Assembly (NCBI GenBank): GCA_011088215.1
Contig: JAALKD010000009.1
Span: 1 to 64,000, forward strand
DNA length: 64,000 bases
Direction of reading: 5' to 3'
Source of the DNA: Sphingomonadales bacterium
GTDB taxonomy: Bacteria > Pseudomonadota > Alphaproteobacteria > Sphingomonadales > Kordiimonadaceae
Below the pieces are notes generated by a model. It worked only from the letters and a program-made list of their open reading frames with translations, did no database searches and was not told where the DNA came from. The position numbers and the translations under genes are program-made. Below are positions 27,801 to 34,395 of this stretch, piece by piece (the first letter of the stretch is position 1; every line of letters starts with the position of its first letter).

Positions 27801-29441
27801 CCTGATCTGCAGGGTAGTCTGAGTGCTACTTCCTTTGACTTGCCGGATGGTTTCTCATTAACGGGCGATTTGTCGCTCACCGTCGCTGGCGATTTGACGC
27901 TTGCAGAATTGACCAGCACGCACGCGCTTTCGATCAGCGCAGATGCAATAAACCTGTCGGGCCTCTATACGCTAGGTGGCTTTGCGGCAACCGGCGGCGT
28001 TGTATTGGTTGCAAATACCGAAATCAATACCAGTGCCAGCAACAGCGCGATTACTTTTGCCAGTCCCATTAATGGTACAACGACAGGTGCAGAGAACTTG
28101 ACGTTAAATGCCGGGACTGGCGACATTACTCATGGTGATATTGGTCAGCTAGTCCGAATTGGCGACTTGACCATCACTGCTGGCGCATATGACGGTTCCA
28201 GTGGCACAACCAACCTGGTCAATATGGTAGTGAACGCGGGTGATATCAGCGTCGGCAACAGCGCTGTCAACGCAACCGACCGTGTGAACTTGGATGGTAC
28301 ATCCGTTACCGGGTCTATTAACGCAGAAGAAGTTGAAGTGACAGCAACAGATGTTGTCACTGTTGTTGTGGATGCTGCGCAGTCAGCCTCGATTGCAGGC
28401 GGTGCGGTTACAAACTCGACCGTAGATGCACCTACAGTATCAGTTGAGGCAACAACGGCAGGAGTTACCGGCGGATCGATTACGGGAACGAATGTTACAG
28501 TTGAGGCGACAACAGACGTCGCTTCGCCTGTGCAGGCCACCGGTGGCACCGCGAGCGTAACAGCAGGTACGAATGTTACCGGCACGGTTACCGGTGACGC
28601 TGTTGCAGTTGTTGCAACAACAGGACAAGTATCAGCCCCAATTACTGCTACAACAGGTACCGCAACCGTCACAGCGGGCACTAATGTTTCTGGCACCGTT
28701 CAGGCGACGAACGGTAGTGCTAGCGTAACCGCAGGGTCTGATGTGTCGGGTAGCGTTTCCGGCACCAGTGTTGCTGTGCAGGCGACCTCCGGATCGGTAA
28801 ATGCGACGGTAAATGCGACGGGCGGAACTGCCAGTGTCTCGGCCGGTAGCAATGTGACTGGTACAGTAACTGGTACAGATGTATCAGTTGCTGCAGGTGA
28901 AACGGTGCAAGCCACGGTCACCGCCGATAATTCGGCAACGGTTGCCGGCAGCACTGTCGAAGTGACGGTTGATGCAGACAGCTTGACTGTTGAGGCAGAT
29001 GTTGAAGCAACCGTTTCAGGGTCGGTAGACGCCGGTAACGTGACAGCCACAGGTTCTGCGGATGTTGATGTGAATGGTGAAACCGTTGAAGCACCAGCAC
29101 CTGAGCCAGAACCTGAGCCTGAGCCAGAACCCGAACCGACGTTGTCCACTGAAGTTTTAGCACCAGATGCGGCTCTTGCTGATGTTGGTTCTCAGGCACC
29201 GCAAACCACCACACCCGCCGGCGCGGCGTTCGGTGGTAATAAAGCAGGGGATATCTTTGCTGCTGACTTCTCTCTCGGGTTTAGTGTTGATGGGTTGTCG
29301 ACCGCCGCCGGCGCAGAAGGCACAGGCACCGCAGAAACTGAAGAAGACCCGCTTAGCCGTTTTCTTAGGGGAATATGGGGCAAACCAAAGAAGCAGCAAA
29401 AAGCTTCTGAAAAGCCTGACGAAAAACAGTCGAAGGAATGA
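21834..29441 (+). CDS. Giant two-partner secretion adhesin (TpsA, filamentous-haemagglutinin N-domain)
   Basis: About 2535 residues. The ATG at 21834 is chosen because GAGG lies 8 bases before it and it starts just after the TpsB stop. It gives an extended signal peptide of about 61 residues (cleavage near ATASA-GPDV). The TPS domain follows (about 62-310), with the hallmark LLINPNGILFG. The middle (about 560-1950) is built of right-handed beta-helix repeats of the NNxFxxN type and contains a long internal duplication. Residues about 2150-2400 are low-complexity Val/Thr/Ala/Gly repeats (VTAGTNVTGTV-like), then a Pro-Glu linker (PEPEPEPEPEP) and a basic, Lys/Gln-rich end. No toxin tip is recognised, so adhesion or biofilm is the likely role. 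Confidence 0.9.
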   Translation: MSSFNTDVFQSSSRQQRSSSLSCLEKKRGYLQRQLMTSTTLAGRCLIASVLAMVPYATASAGPDVNKVVAGDIVIDRPRDSQTDIFQGSDKAIINWNTFSIGENEVVTFHQPSATSLVLNRVVGDASSEILGQLSANGRVLLINPNGILFGKGSQIDVAGIVATTSDVADQDFLAGQYVFEATSASASYVVNEGSITARDNGLVALVAPSVANRGVISARLGQVALASGEQFTIDFYGDSLVQLAVEDDNAADHFAQQTSNFGAQLSNSGAIYADGGTVVMAASDASKFVDGVVNMSGVIQAQSVAEVEGRIIIAGGSSGSVHITGELNTDQSLETGDGGQIHVTGHTVLADENAVFSASASQSGNGGEILVLADGSLSFSASAVALGGRTAGGGGFVETSGTHLTIGETARFDTSANYGDYGLWSLDPTILNVVETGAGGDEVEAATIVSQLETTNVELAASETINVNADIDSSSQSSSTTLSFVDEDSDGNLTINLNASITLGGNQSLAGEGSIVNVANGTSIQNGVDIAATGATVNIASGTYTEDIELDVAGLTLAGAQAGVDARGRAASEAVLTGSIEFTGASDGSTIDGLTISEGSSATTENTGLFIASGATDITIQNTIFSRSGTVDGDTYRGIVTASNGGQTGLLIQNNSFSGWATGVFLNPGASGAQVLNNDFGGNYVGMSIDGPDGTVVTGNSFTNNLFEGLGLGPGAITPTATISANDFTGNVMHVGLYTGGGTEFDFSANSFGGVDAGDMTAAELLDVAAKIGDGIRVADGYSGVAFLRDNHVFVTDGGSIALGLDRAASGDTVMVGAGTYAITETIEIDKSVSLIGAQADVDPRQSAGARTSGSSDEAVIDGGGSLSTIVRIAADDVTLSGFEIRNGTGDLVETDVAVDGLLISYNLIHGSSGDEGIQIRNANSPIIEFNRVYDVTGDGINFTTVTNGIIRSNEVHDSASTNAAIYINEASTASTIQDNYVHDITVNDGIKLGNKDGSDSALAGGTVSGNIVEGVAQDGITVFMSDVTVSGNTVSGSTSENGAIFVDFDVNNVSITGNTLQNNGSDSDAVTTYGVRVGKDQNPTNVTVSGNIFSGNEAQLFDKNGADTLADTIADNSFDALVTVTGGNAVWSSIQDGVDNVASDGLVAIGAGTYSDDVVVSTENITLSGVQAGVDARGRNTDEAVLTGSIEFTGTSDGSTVDGLTIAEGSSATTENTGLFIGSGATDITIQNTIFGRSGTVDGDTYRGIVTTSNGGQTGLLIQNNSFSGWATGVFLNPGATGAQVLNNDFEGNYVGMSIDGPDSAVVTGNDFSNNLFEGLGLGPGATIPTVSVTDNDFMGNTTHIGLYTGDGTVFDFSANRFGGVLASDMSLSELLALEAFIGHGVEPDSGYSGFAFFRDGYVFLNDGGSLAAGLGFADNGDTVLLGDGTYTLATTLDVDKSITLSGESEGGTIINGSSVSGYGIHVTADGVSMNDFTLYGPAVNASTSYGVKVNPDTSDVTDRLLNFSISDVTIRGSGRAELDLNGVTGATITNVTADGREVGDDSVETAGAGVQLTDSSSITLSGVETRGNGWGSVALYQANRSYDQQTSDINIDATDNSFNELGGLFSQDSSDSLDFGVLNLSNFTHIIENADFRSDGDEFTFYRLSEQDAFDYSVDLGSSSLVRGWTGTSIIDGSYFVGNSTQGTAMSISAAAGAVAIGDTIFVRAGTYEESISLATNQVTLSGASGATLNVLEGATGIAISADNVTVSGMTITGPFSENFVDVDWDSAASTFGITVSGAATSFTIDGNTISDVRTGISLSNGSQGTVSNNVIDNTKGSLIVRSDDITLTGNSFGENGNEWDIVFLTGVTDGAYTVSPTFNEAAYGADIMTLSGNNGGMSVLDRRYGSNGLLGIAADVGNRSHVHVSAGSSFTASDDFDLGNGLGNARQPLAAISDALDAAVIGGTIAVGSGTYAEDIVFDGNQQFTFDGATVQSVSAGSGILPDLQGSLSATSFDLPDGFSLTGDLSLTVAGDLTLAELTSTHALSISADAINLSGLYTLGGFAATGGVVLVANTEINTSASNSAITFASPINGTTTGAENLTLNAGTGDITHGDIGQLVRIGDLTITAGAYDGSSGTTNLVNMVVNAGDISVGNSAVNATDRVNLDGTSVTGSINAEEVEVTATDVVTVVVDAAQSASIAGGAVTNSTVDAPTVSVEATTAGVTGGSITGTNVTVEATTDVASPVQATGGTASVTAGTNVTGTVTGDAVAVVATTGQVSAPITATTGTATVTAGTNVSGTVQATNGSASVTAGSDVSGSVSGTSVAVQATSGSVNATVNATGGTASVSAGSNVTGTVTGTDVSVAAGETVQATVTADNSATVAGSTVEVTVDADSLTVEADVEATVSGSVDAGNVTATGSADVDVNGETVEAPAPEPEPEPEPEPEPTLSTEVLAPDAALADVGSQAPQTTTPAGAAFGGNKAGDIFAADFSLGFSVDGLSTAAGAEGTGTAETEEDPLSRFLRGIWGKPKKQQKASEKPDEKQSKE
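23500..24130 (+). repeat. Internal beta-helix duplication in the adhesin, copy 1
   Basis: About 630 bases repeated at 25333-25963 with an offset of 1833 bases (611 codons). The best-conserved part encodes TDITIQNTIF(S/G)RSGTVDGD and GLLIQNNSFSGWATGVFLNP, where the DNA is almost identical. High DNA identity in the core suggests a recent duplication or ongoing gene conversion. Confidence 0.85.
25333..25963 (+). repeat. Internal beta-helix duplication in the adhesin, copy 2
   Basis: Second copy of the unit at 23500-24130. The copies share QAGVDARGR at one end and the FDFSAN(S/R)FGGV segment at the other. They diverge beyond these limits, so the duplication is about 210 residues. Confidence 0.85.
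28420..29060 (+). repeat. Low-complexity Val/Thr/Gly/Ala repeat tract in the adhesin
   Basis: Irregular short repeats encode GTAS/TVTAGTNV(T/S)GTV and SVAVQATS-like units at about 12-25 residue spacing, directly before the PEPEP linker. The tract is in frame throughout. It resembles stalk regions of surface adhesins that lengthen or shorten by recombination. Confidence 0.6.
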
Positions 29442-29782
29442 AGACCAGATGTTGAAACAAATATACCCTAGTCTATGTGGTTTTATTTTTTCGGTGTTCT
29501 AAGGCAATGTTTCCTGTGTAGTGGTTCTCGGCTACCAGTAAAAGTTCGTAATCACTTTATGAATTGGGGAGTTTCTTATTGTCCACCTGAGCAGTTGAAT
29601 GAGCATTCAGGTCCGGCCCAACCAAATATTGCAAAGTGTAAGCTTGTTTAGTGCCAAATCGCATCGATAATATATCTTTGAGCGGGCTTAAATCCTTGTA
29701 TCTTCGGAAATTTTCTTTCTTTATGGCGACATCCTTACTAGGGTATTGAGACATATGTGCAGTTCAGTCGGGTCAAGAGTTA
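29442..29782. other. 341-base intergenic region
   Basis: I see no convincing gene. A minus-strand frame at 29754-29557 (65 residues) has no ribosome binding site and no recognisable family. No clear rho-independent terminator was found after the adhesin, only a T-rich stretch near 29480-29495 without a stem. The promoter of the hybrid kinase at 29783 should lie here. Confidence 0.3.
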
Positions 29783-32326
29783 ATGCAGGATAATTATTTG
29801 TTTGCCGGCGCGCGGGAAGACGACTTCCCCACAGAGCCAAGTGTAGCGTCAACAGAGAATTGGAAAATTCTCATCGTTGACGATGAACCTGAAGTACATA
29901 CACTTACGAAGCTCAATCTACACAGCATTGACTTTCGTGGTGCAGGCATTGATTTTTTGAGTGCATATTCAGCTAAACAAGCAGAAAAAATTCTCACCGA
30001 CGACGCTGAAATAGCGGTTATTCTCCTTGATGTTGTGATGGAGAGCGACAATTCAGGCCTAAAACTCGTTGAAAAAATCCGAAACGAAATGGAAAACAAC
30101 AGGATTCGCATCATATTGCGAACCGGACAGCCAGGCCAGGCTCCTGAAGCCGAAGTTGTATTGAAATACGATATTAACGACTATCGCTCGAAAACCGACC
30201 TGACTCAGGAGCGGATGATTACAACGGTCATTGGTGCTCTTAGAAACTACGCCGACATGCAGGACCTAGAGCGCGGCGAGCGCCATCGCCGCTATATTGA
30301 GGCAAAGTCGGCGGCTCGTTCCTTGTTTCTTGCTTCCGTTAGTCACGAAATCAGGACACCGATGCACGGTATTCTCGGCACACTTGAGCTCTTGTCTAAT
30401 ACAAAACCAGATGGGGATCAGCATTCACTAATCAAAATTTGCCAGGATAGTGCAGGTTATCTTCTTGAAATAATTGACGATATTTTGGATTTCTCCAAAA
30501 TTGATGCAGGTAAACTTCAGATTGCTGAAAAACCGGTAAGCCCGGCTGAATTGGTCCATAGCGCTGTTGACCAGTTAGCTTCACGTGCCTGGTTGAAAGA
30601 TGTCGAACTCATGGTTCATATCATGCCTGGCACGCCAGCATCCGTAGAATGTGACCCAAAACGGGTATGCCAAGTGCTTATTAACCTTGTTGGTAACGCC
30701 ATCAAATTCACCAATCAAGGTCACATCATTATACGGGTGAGCAGCCAAAAACTAGACGACGATGTACATGAGTTACTCATTGAAGTCGAGGATACCGGGA
30801 TTGGCATGACGGCTGAGCAGCAATCCAGGTTGTTTACACCTTTTGAACAAGCGAGCGTTGACACCAGTCGAAAATATGGGGGCACGGGATTGGGCTTGGC
30901 CATCAGCCGCAGACTGGTCGAATTGATGGAAGGAACTATTGAGTTGGAAAGTGAACCGGGTATCGGCTCGACTTTTCGTTTTTCCCTACCCGTCAAAGCT
31001 GCGAACACCGACAAAGCAACAACTGCAAGGCTTGAAGGCCGCAAAATCATGTTGGTCAGCGACGCAACTGACAGCATGCAGACAGTGGTCGACATATTGA
31101 ACGCCGAGCAGGCAGACTTGCTTCATATCAGCGACGCTTCTCAGGTATCGGATAAATTGCTGACTGGGTTGGCAAAAGGGCAACCGATAGAGGCTATTCT
31201 GATTGATGAGACAGTTGACCACCATCACTGTGTTCACTGGTTACGAGAAATTCGGGAGCGGGAACGACTGGCTGATATTCCGGTAGGCGTCATGATTCGC
31301 CGCTCAAGTCGATCGCTTATCTCTCGATTGCGGGGCTACAAGGTGAAACAAATTGTTATGAAAGTGATAAGGGCGGAGGCACTGGTTTCCGGAGTTGATA
31401 ATCTGGTTAATCCAGAGTCAGCGGAGATGGCCAGCGAAGTTCCCTCGTCAAATGCTCACAATACAAATCTGGTGAATTCAAACCTGTCTCGAATAAGATT
31501 CCCAGGCACTAAAGTATTGGTGGCGGATGATTCACGAACCAATCAGTTAGTCTTGCGTAAAATGCTAGAGCATCTCTCTATTTCTGTTCGAATAGTGGAA
31601 AATGGCAAAGACGCCATCAAAGCACTGACAGAAGATGCCGGTACTTTCCATTTAGCCTTTATAGATTGCTTTATGCCAGACATAGAGGGGTATGAGGTTG
31701 CCCGTCAACTTCGGCAGAAAGAAAATGAAAGCGGTGATCGATTACCGGTGGTTGCCCTTTCGGCAAGCTTCATGCCGGAAGATATTCAGATGAGCAAGGA
31801 AGCTGGCATGGATTGCTATGTTAGCAAACCAGTAGATATTGCCACTTTGGCAGACGTTCTCGACAAATGGTTGCCAAGCGACTGTCATCGAGCGGAAACA
31901 AGTCACGATGAGGCACTTGTGCTTGAACAGTATCCTGTTCTCAAGTCAAAAGCCGGTAAAGTATCCATTGTTGACGAAGCCGAAAAAGCTGGGATTGATC
32001 TCACCAAGTTACTGGAAGTATACGGCGACTTGAACACCAGATCACGCGTATTGGTTGATATGTTTATGCGTGATATTCCGCTCTTTATCCGGGAACTGGA
32101 AACCTCTGTGGCCCGCAAGGATCCTGAACGGGTGCGATACTCCGCCCACTCCATTGCGGGCAGCAGCGGTGTTGTCGGTGCCTTTCACCTCGCGGAATCT
32201 GCGCACGCGATAGAGTATAATGTGCAAGGAAACAACTGGGACATAATTGGTAAGCTCACTCCGCAGTTGATGGGGCAGTGCGAGGCCGCTTGCCGCTTCT
32301 TTGAGGCTGTTGACTGGAACGGGTAA
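29783..32326 (+). CDS. Hybrid histidine kinase: REC-HisKA-HATPase-REC(degenerate)-REC-Hpt
   Basis: 847 residues, no membrane segment. The N-terminal receiver (about 27-150) has VDDEPE and the phospho-acceptor Asp83. The HisKA motif SVSHEIRTPMHG has His188. The HATPase domain (about 295-415) has GNAIKFTNQG, DTGIGM and GTGLGLAISRR. A second receiver-like domain (about 425-540) is degenerate. A third receiver (about 573-695) has VADDSRTN and FIDCFMPD. A C-terminal Hpt domain (about 745-840) has the phosphohistidine in AHSIAGSSG. It is therefore a self-contained cytoplasmic phosphorelay of the BarA/ArcB type. It converges with the HopA1-like gene (stop codons 6 bases apart); a link to the peptide cluster is possible but unproven. 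Confidence 0.93.
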   Translation: MQDNYLFAGAREDDFPTEPSVASTENWKILIVDDEPEVHTLTKLNLHSIDFRGAGIDFLSAYSAKQAEKILTDDAEIAVILLDVVMESDNSGLKLVEKIRNEMENNRIRIILRTGQPGQAPEAEVVLKYDINDYRSKTDLTQERMITTVIGALRNYADMQDLERGERHRRYIEAKSAARSLFLASVSHEIRTPMHGILGTLELLSNTKPDGDQHSLIKICQDSAGYLLEIIDDILDFSKIDAGKLQIAEKPVSPAELVHSAVDQLASRAWLKDVELMVHIMPGTPASVECDPKRVCQVLINLVGNAIKFTNQGHIIIRVSSQKLDDDVHELLIEVEDTGIGMTAEQQSRLFTPFEQASVDTSRKYGGTGLGLAISRRLVELMEGTIELESEPGIGSTFRFSLPVKAANTDKATTARLEGRKIMLVSDATDSMQTVVDILNAEQADLLHISDASQVSDKLLTGLAKGQPIEAILIDETVDHHHCVHWLREIRERERLADIPVGVMIRRSSRSLISRLRGYKVKQIVMKVIRAEALVSGVDNLVNPESAEMASEVPSSNAHNTNLVNSNLSRIRFPGTKVLVADDSRTNQLVLRKMLEHLSISVRIVENGKDAIKALTEDAGTFHLAFIDCFMPDIEGYEVARQLRQKENESGDRLPVVALSASFMPEDIQMSKEAGMDCYVSKPVDIATLADVLDKWLPSDCHRAETSHDEALVLEQYPVLKSKAGKVSIVDEAEKAGIDLTKLLEVYGDLNTRSRVLVDMFMRDIPLFIRELETSVARKDPERVRYSAHSIAGSSGVVGAFHLAESAHAIEYNVQGNNWDIIGKLTPQLMGQCEAACRFFEAVDWNG

Positions 32327-32332
32327 TCGACT

Positions 32333-32818
32333 TTACTTGGCTGGCGAAAGATGGGGTTTGTCCAAATTGAGGCCCGCCGAAACCCATTCATTCAACATCA
32401 ATTGCTCAAACTGGTTTACATCAGCTAACCGGCCGCGCTCCAGTCCGCGTGCGATCACACTACATCGATGCATACCAAAGCCCAATGCCGCACCCAACCC
32501 GTCGGAAGCGGGGTCTTGAGCCCAGGAAATACCATTTTGAATTTTGCATGTGAATGCTGGGGTCGATTTCCTCAGTGGGAGATCAAGTGACAGAATTTCA
32601 TTTACCAGTGATGATTGCAAAACCTGTATTGAAGCGCGGGGAAAATATGCGATCAGCGGATCATGCCGGTCGTAACGGGCAGGTGAATTGATAACCTTCA
32701 CGGTAGCAGGTAGATGATTTGCTTCAGCCCACTGCAGGATACACCGGAACACCGAAACGGCTTCTTCTTCTCCTATATTGACATAAATCCTGTCCTGACC
32801 GTCGGTTTTATCCGGCAC
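32333..32818 (-). CDS. HopA1-family protein, C-terminal part (frameshifted)
   Basis: This frame carries the most diagnostic part of the HopA1 family: RIYVNIG, TVKVINSPARYDRHDPLIAY, TPAFTCKIQNGISWAQDP and GFGMHRCSVIARGL. The GTG at 32818 is an internal codon rather than a true start. It is the continuation of the 33279-start frame after a one-base loss near 32825. HopA1 relatives occur next to APH-fold kinases in thioviridamide-type and class V lanthipeptide clusters, where they are thought to eliminate phosphate from phospho-Ser/Thr to give dehydro residues. The same role is inferred here. Confidence 0.75.
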   Translation of the reverse strand: MPDKTDGQDRIYVNIGEEEAVSVFRCILQWAEANHLPATVKVINSPARYDRHDPLIAYFPRASIQVLQSSLVNEILSLDLPLRKSTPAFTCKIQNGISWAQDPASDGLGAALGFGMHRCSVIARGLERGRLADVNQFEQLMLNEWVSAGLNLDKPHLSPAK

Positions 32819-33279
32819 GCCATATGCGCTGAAACCTGTATAAAAGCCGGGCGAAGCATAGCGCTGTCTGTTGGCATCCGAACAGAAACAGTTTGTATGT
32901 GGGGCGTATCTTGCCGCCAGTCATGATTGGTGACTGACAATTGAATGCCCTGCCGTTCAACAATCGCTGTGTCATCGGTTCGGGCAACTAGGTGCCAGCC
33001 GGGACAGTAATAAAATGAAGAAGGCAGAGCCGCGGCCAACTGGTCTGCCAGCGTCTTGTCTTCCAGGCTTTCGATTAACCTTGCAGCGGAGCCAAGGGGG
33101 CGAGGGGAGTAGTGGTTTGAACCTCGCAAACCCTGATAATAATAATGATACAAAAAGGATGTAAGCCGCTGTTGCTCGCCCAATCCCGCCACCTCACCAA
33201 TATGTCGGTGAATCCAGCCTTTGTCTGGATTGCAGGACATGTCTCGATCAATTTCTATGACCAGTTTGCGCATGTTCAT
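32773..33279 (-). CDS. HopA1-family protein, N-terminal part (frameshifted)
   Basis: This is the first half of the same protein. The real sequence runs to about FIQVSA and should continue in the other frame as YGVPDKTDGQDRIYVNIG. One base is missing at 32825-32826, after which this frame reads 16 unrelated residues to a stop. Joined, the product is about 316 residues, which fits the family. Its ATG overlaps the stop of the APH-like kinase (TGATG, 33281-33277), so kinase and lyase candidates are translationally coupled. If the frameshift is real the pathway is broken; if it is an assembly indel the pair is intact. Confidence 0.75.
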   Translation of the reverse strand: MNMRKLVIEIDRDMSCNPDKGWIHRHIGEVAGLGEQQRLTSFLYHYYYQGLRGSNHYSPRPLGSAARLIESLEDKTLADQLAAALPSSFYYCPGWHLVARTDDTAIVERQGIQLSVTNHDWRQDTPHIQTVSVRMPTDSAMLRPAFIQVSAHMACRIKPTVRTGFMSI

Positions 33280-34343
33280 CAGATCACTTTGCCGCCATCG
33301 TTTGGCACCAGTACACGCATGGTCCTGTTTGGTTGGCTGATAAGTTGCTGAGCTAATGTTAAAAGAAGAACGTCGCGGCCGGTATATTGACCGCGCGTAT
33401 AGAGGATGTTCTTGCTACGCTGCAGGATCGCGTGACCGGCGACCCTGCTCAATTGCTTTCTGTCGATGACGGGTAACCCCGACTTACTCGAAGCTGCACT
33501 GTAAGCCGTAAGCATACAGGACCACCAACTCGACAGACTCTTCCACTCGCTAATGCTGGTGCTAAGTGCGCTATCGAGCGAGGGTGAAGAACTGTCAACA
33601 CTAGCAACCCAACGCCGCAACAGAGAAGCAAACAGGTGACCCAGATCCCATACAGGGTCACCTATCCCGGCGAATTCCCAATCAACAATTCGAGTCTTAG
33701 CCGGATCTGTTCGCGTAATTAACAGGTTGCCACCCAGAAGGTCTCCGTGAATAGCGCAGATCAACTTAAGCTGATGGACAAGTTCTTCCAGGCCTATCCG
33801 GCAAGCCTGACTAGTTTGGATGAAAAGATCTCGATCAAGGCCCGGCATGTTTGCATAGGAGCGTGGAGTGAGTGGTAACATTGAACAAACACGCCCTTGT
33901 GGGTCGGTGCTTGATACCCCCACACTGTCATTCTTCCTATACTGCTTCCCGCTGTCGCCGTGAAATGCGCCAAGGGATTTGCCTAATGCATAAGCAAGGT
34001 CGCGGTTGAGAAGTTCGTCTGGCGCGTTTTTGAACGAAACTACACCTTCAGCAAAGTTGCACACCAACCAACCGTTACGATTGAGCAAGGTTTTCGGGCG
34101 ATTACAAAATGTTGACGCGGCAGGCCCAACACCATTGTTGTCAAGCCAGGCGTCTCCCGCGGAATGGTTGTCGTTGAGCTTTTTTGCAAAAATAGACATA
34201 CCGCTATCGGTGGTGACCTGAACGGCTGGATGCCGAGCCGACAAAAAAACAACAGAGCATCGGTCGTTATCTGACACAAGACCGGCCGACACCAAAAAAG
34301 CGACGATTTCATCTGAAAGGTGTTTTTTTGTGGTCATTCCCAT
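33279..34343 (-). CDS. APH-fold kinase (aminoglycoside phosphotransferase family), RiPP-type
   Basis: 354 residues, soluble. The catalytic loop AIHGDLLGGNLLI (His199, Asp201, Asn206) and the metal-binding IVDWEFAGIGDPVWDLG (Asp221) are intact. An ATP-binding N-lobe is at about 25-100. Family members phosphorylate small molecules, but coupling to a HopA1-like gene matches the kinase/HopA1 pairs of thioviridamide (TvaC/TvaD) and class V lanthipeptide (LxmK/LxmY) clusters. By that analogy it would phosphorylate Ser/Thr of a precursor peptide. Two in-frame ATGs (34343 and 34337) are possible starts and neither has a strong ribosome binding site. It is transcribed divergently from the sensor kinase at 34396, with only 52 bases between them. 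Confidence 0.82.
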   Translation of the reverse strand: MGMTTKKHLSDEIVAFLVSAGLVSDNDRCSVVFLSARHPAVQVTTDSGMSIFAKKLNDNHSAGDAWLDNNGVGPAASTFCNRPKTLLNRNGWLVCNFAEGVVSFKNAPDELLNRDLAYALGKSLGAFHGDSGKQYRKNDSVGVSSTDPQGRVCSMLPLTPRSYANMPGLDRDLFIQTSQACRIGLEELVHQLKLICAIHGDLLGGNLLITRTDPAKTRIVDWEFAGIGDPVWDLGHLFASLLRRWVASVDSSSPSLDSALSTSISEWKSLSSWWSCMLTAYSAASSKSGLPVIDRKQLSRVAGHAILQRSKNILYTRGQYTGRDVLLLTLAQQLISQPNRTMRVLVPNDGGKVI

Positions 34344-34395
34344 GCGCGGTCAATAGGTTATTGCCTATAGGCAAGAGTACATCATGGTGGGGTAA

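Noticed and set aside
28145..29149. Long minus-strand frames opposite the adhesin repeats
   Set aside because: Repetitive Val/Thr/Ala translations mirror the low-complexity coding strand; shadow frames.
22021..29441. CRISPR array or tandem DNA repeats
   Set aside because: Repeats in the adhesin and RTX genes are in-frame protein repeats of varying length, not regular repeat-spacer units.
29557..29754. 65-residue minus-strand gene
   Set aside because: No ribosome binding site, no recognised family, and it lies in a promoter-sized gap.
33279..34343. Aminoglycoside resistance gene
   Set aside because: The APH fold is shared, but coupling to a HopA1-like gene points to peptide modification rather than antibiotic phosphorylation.
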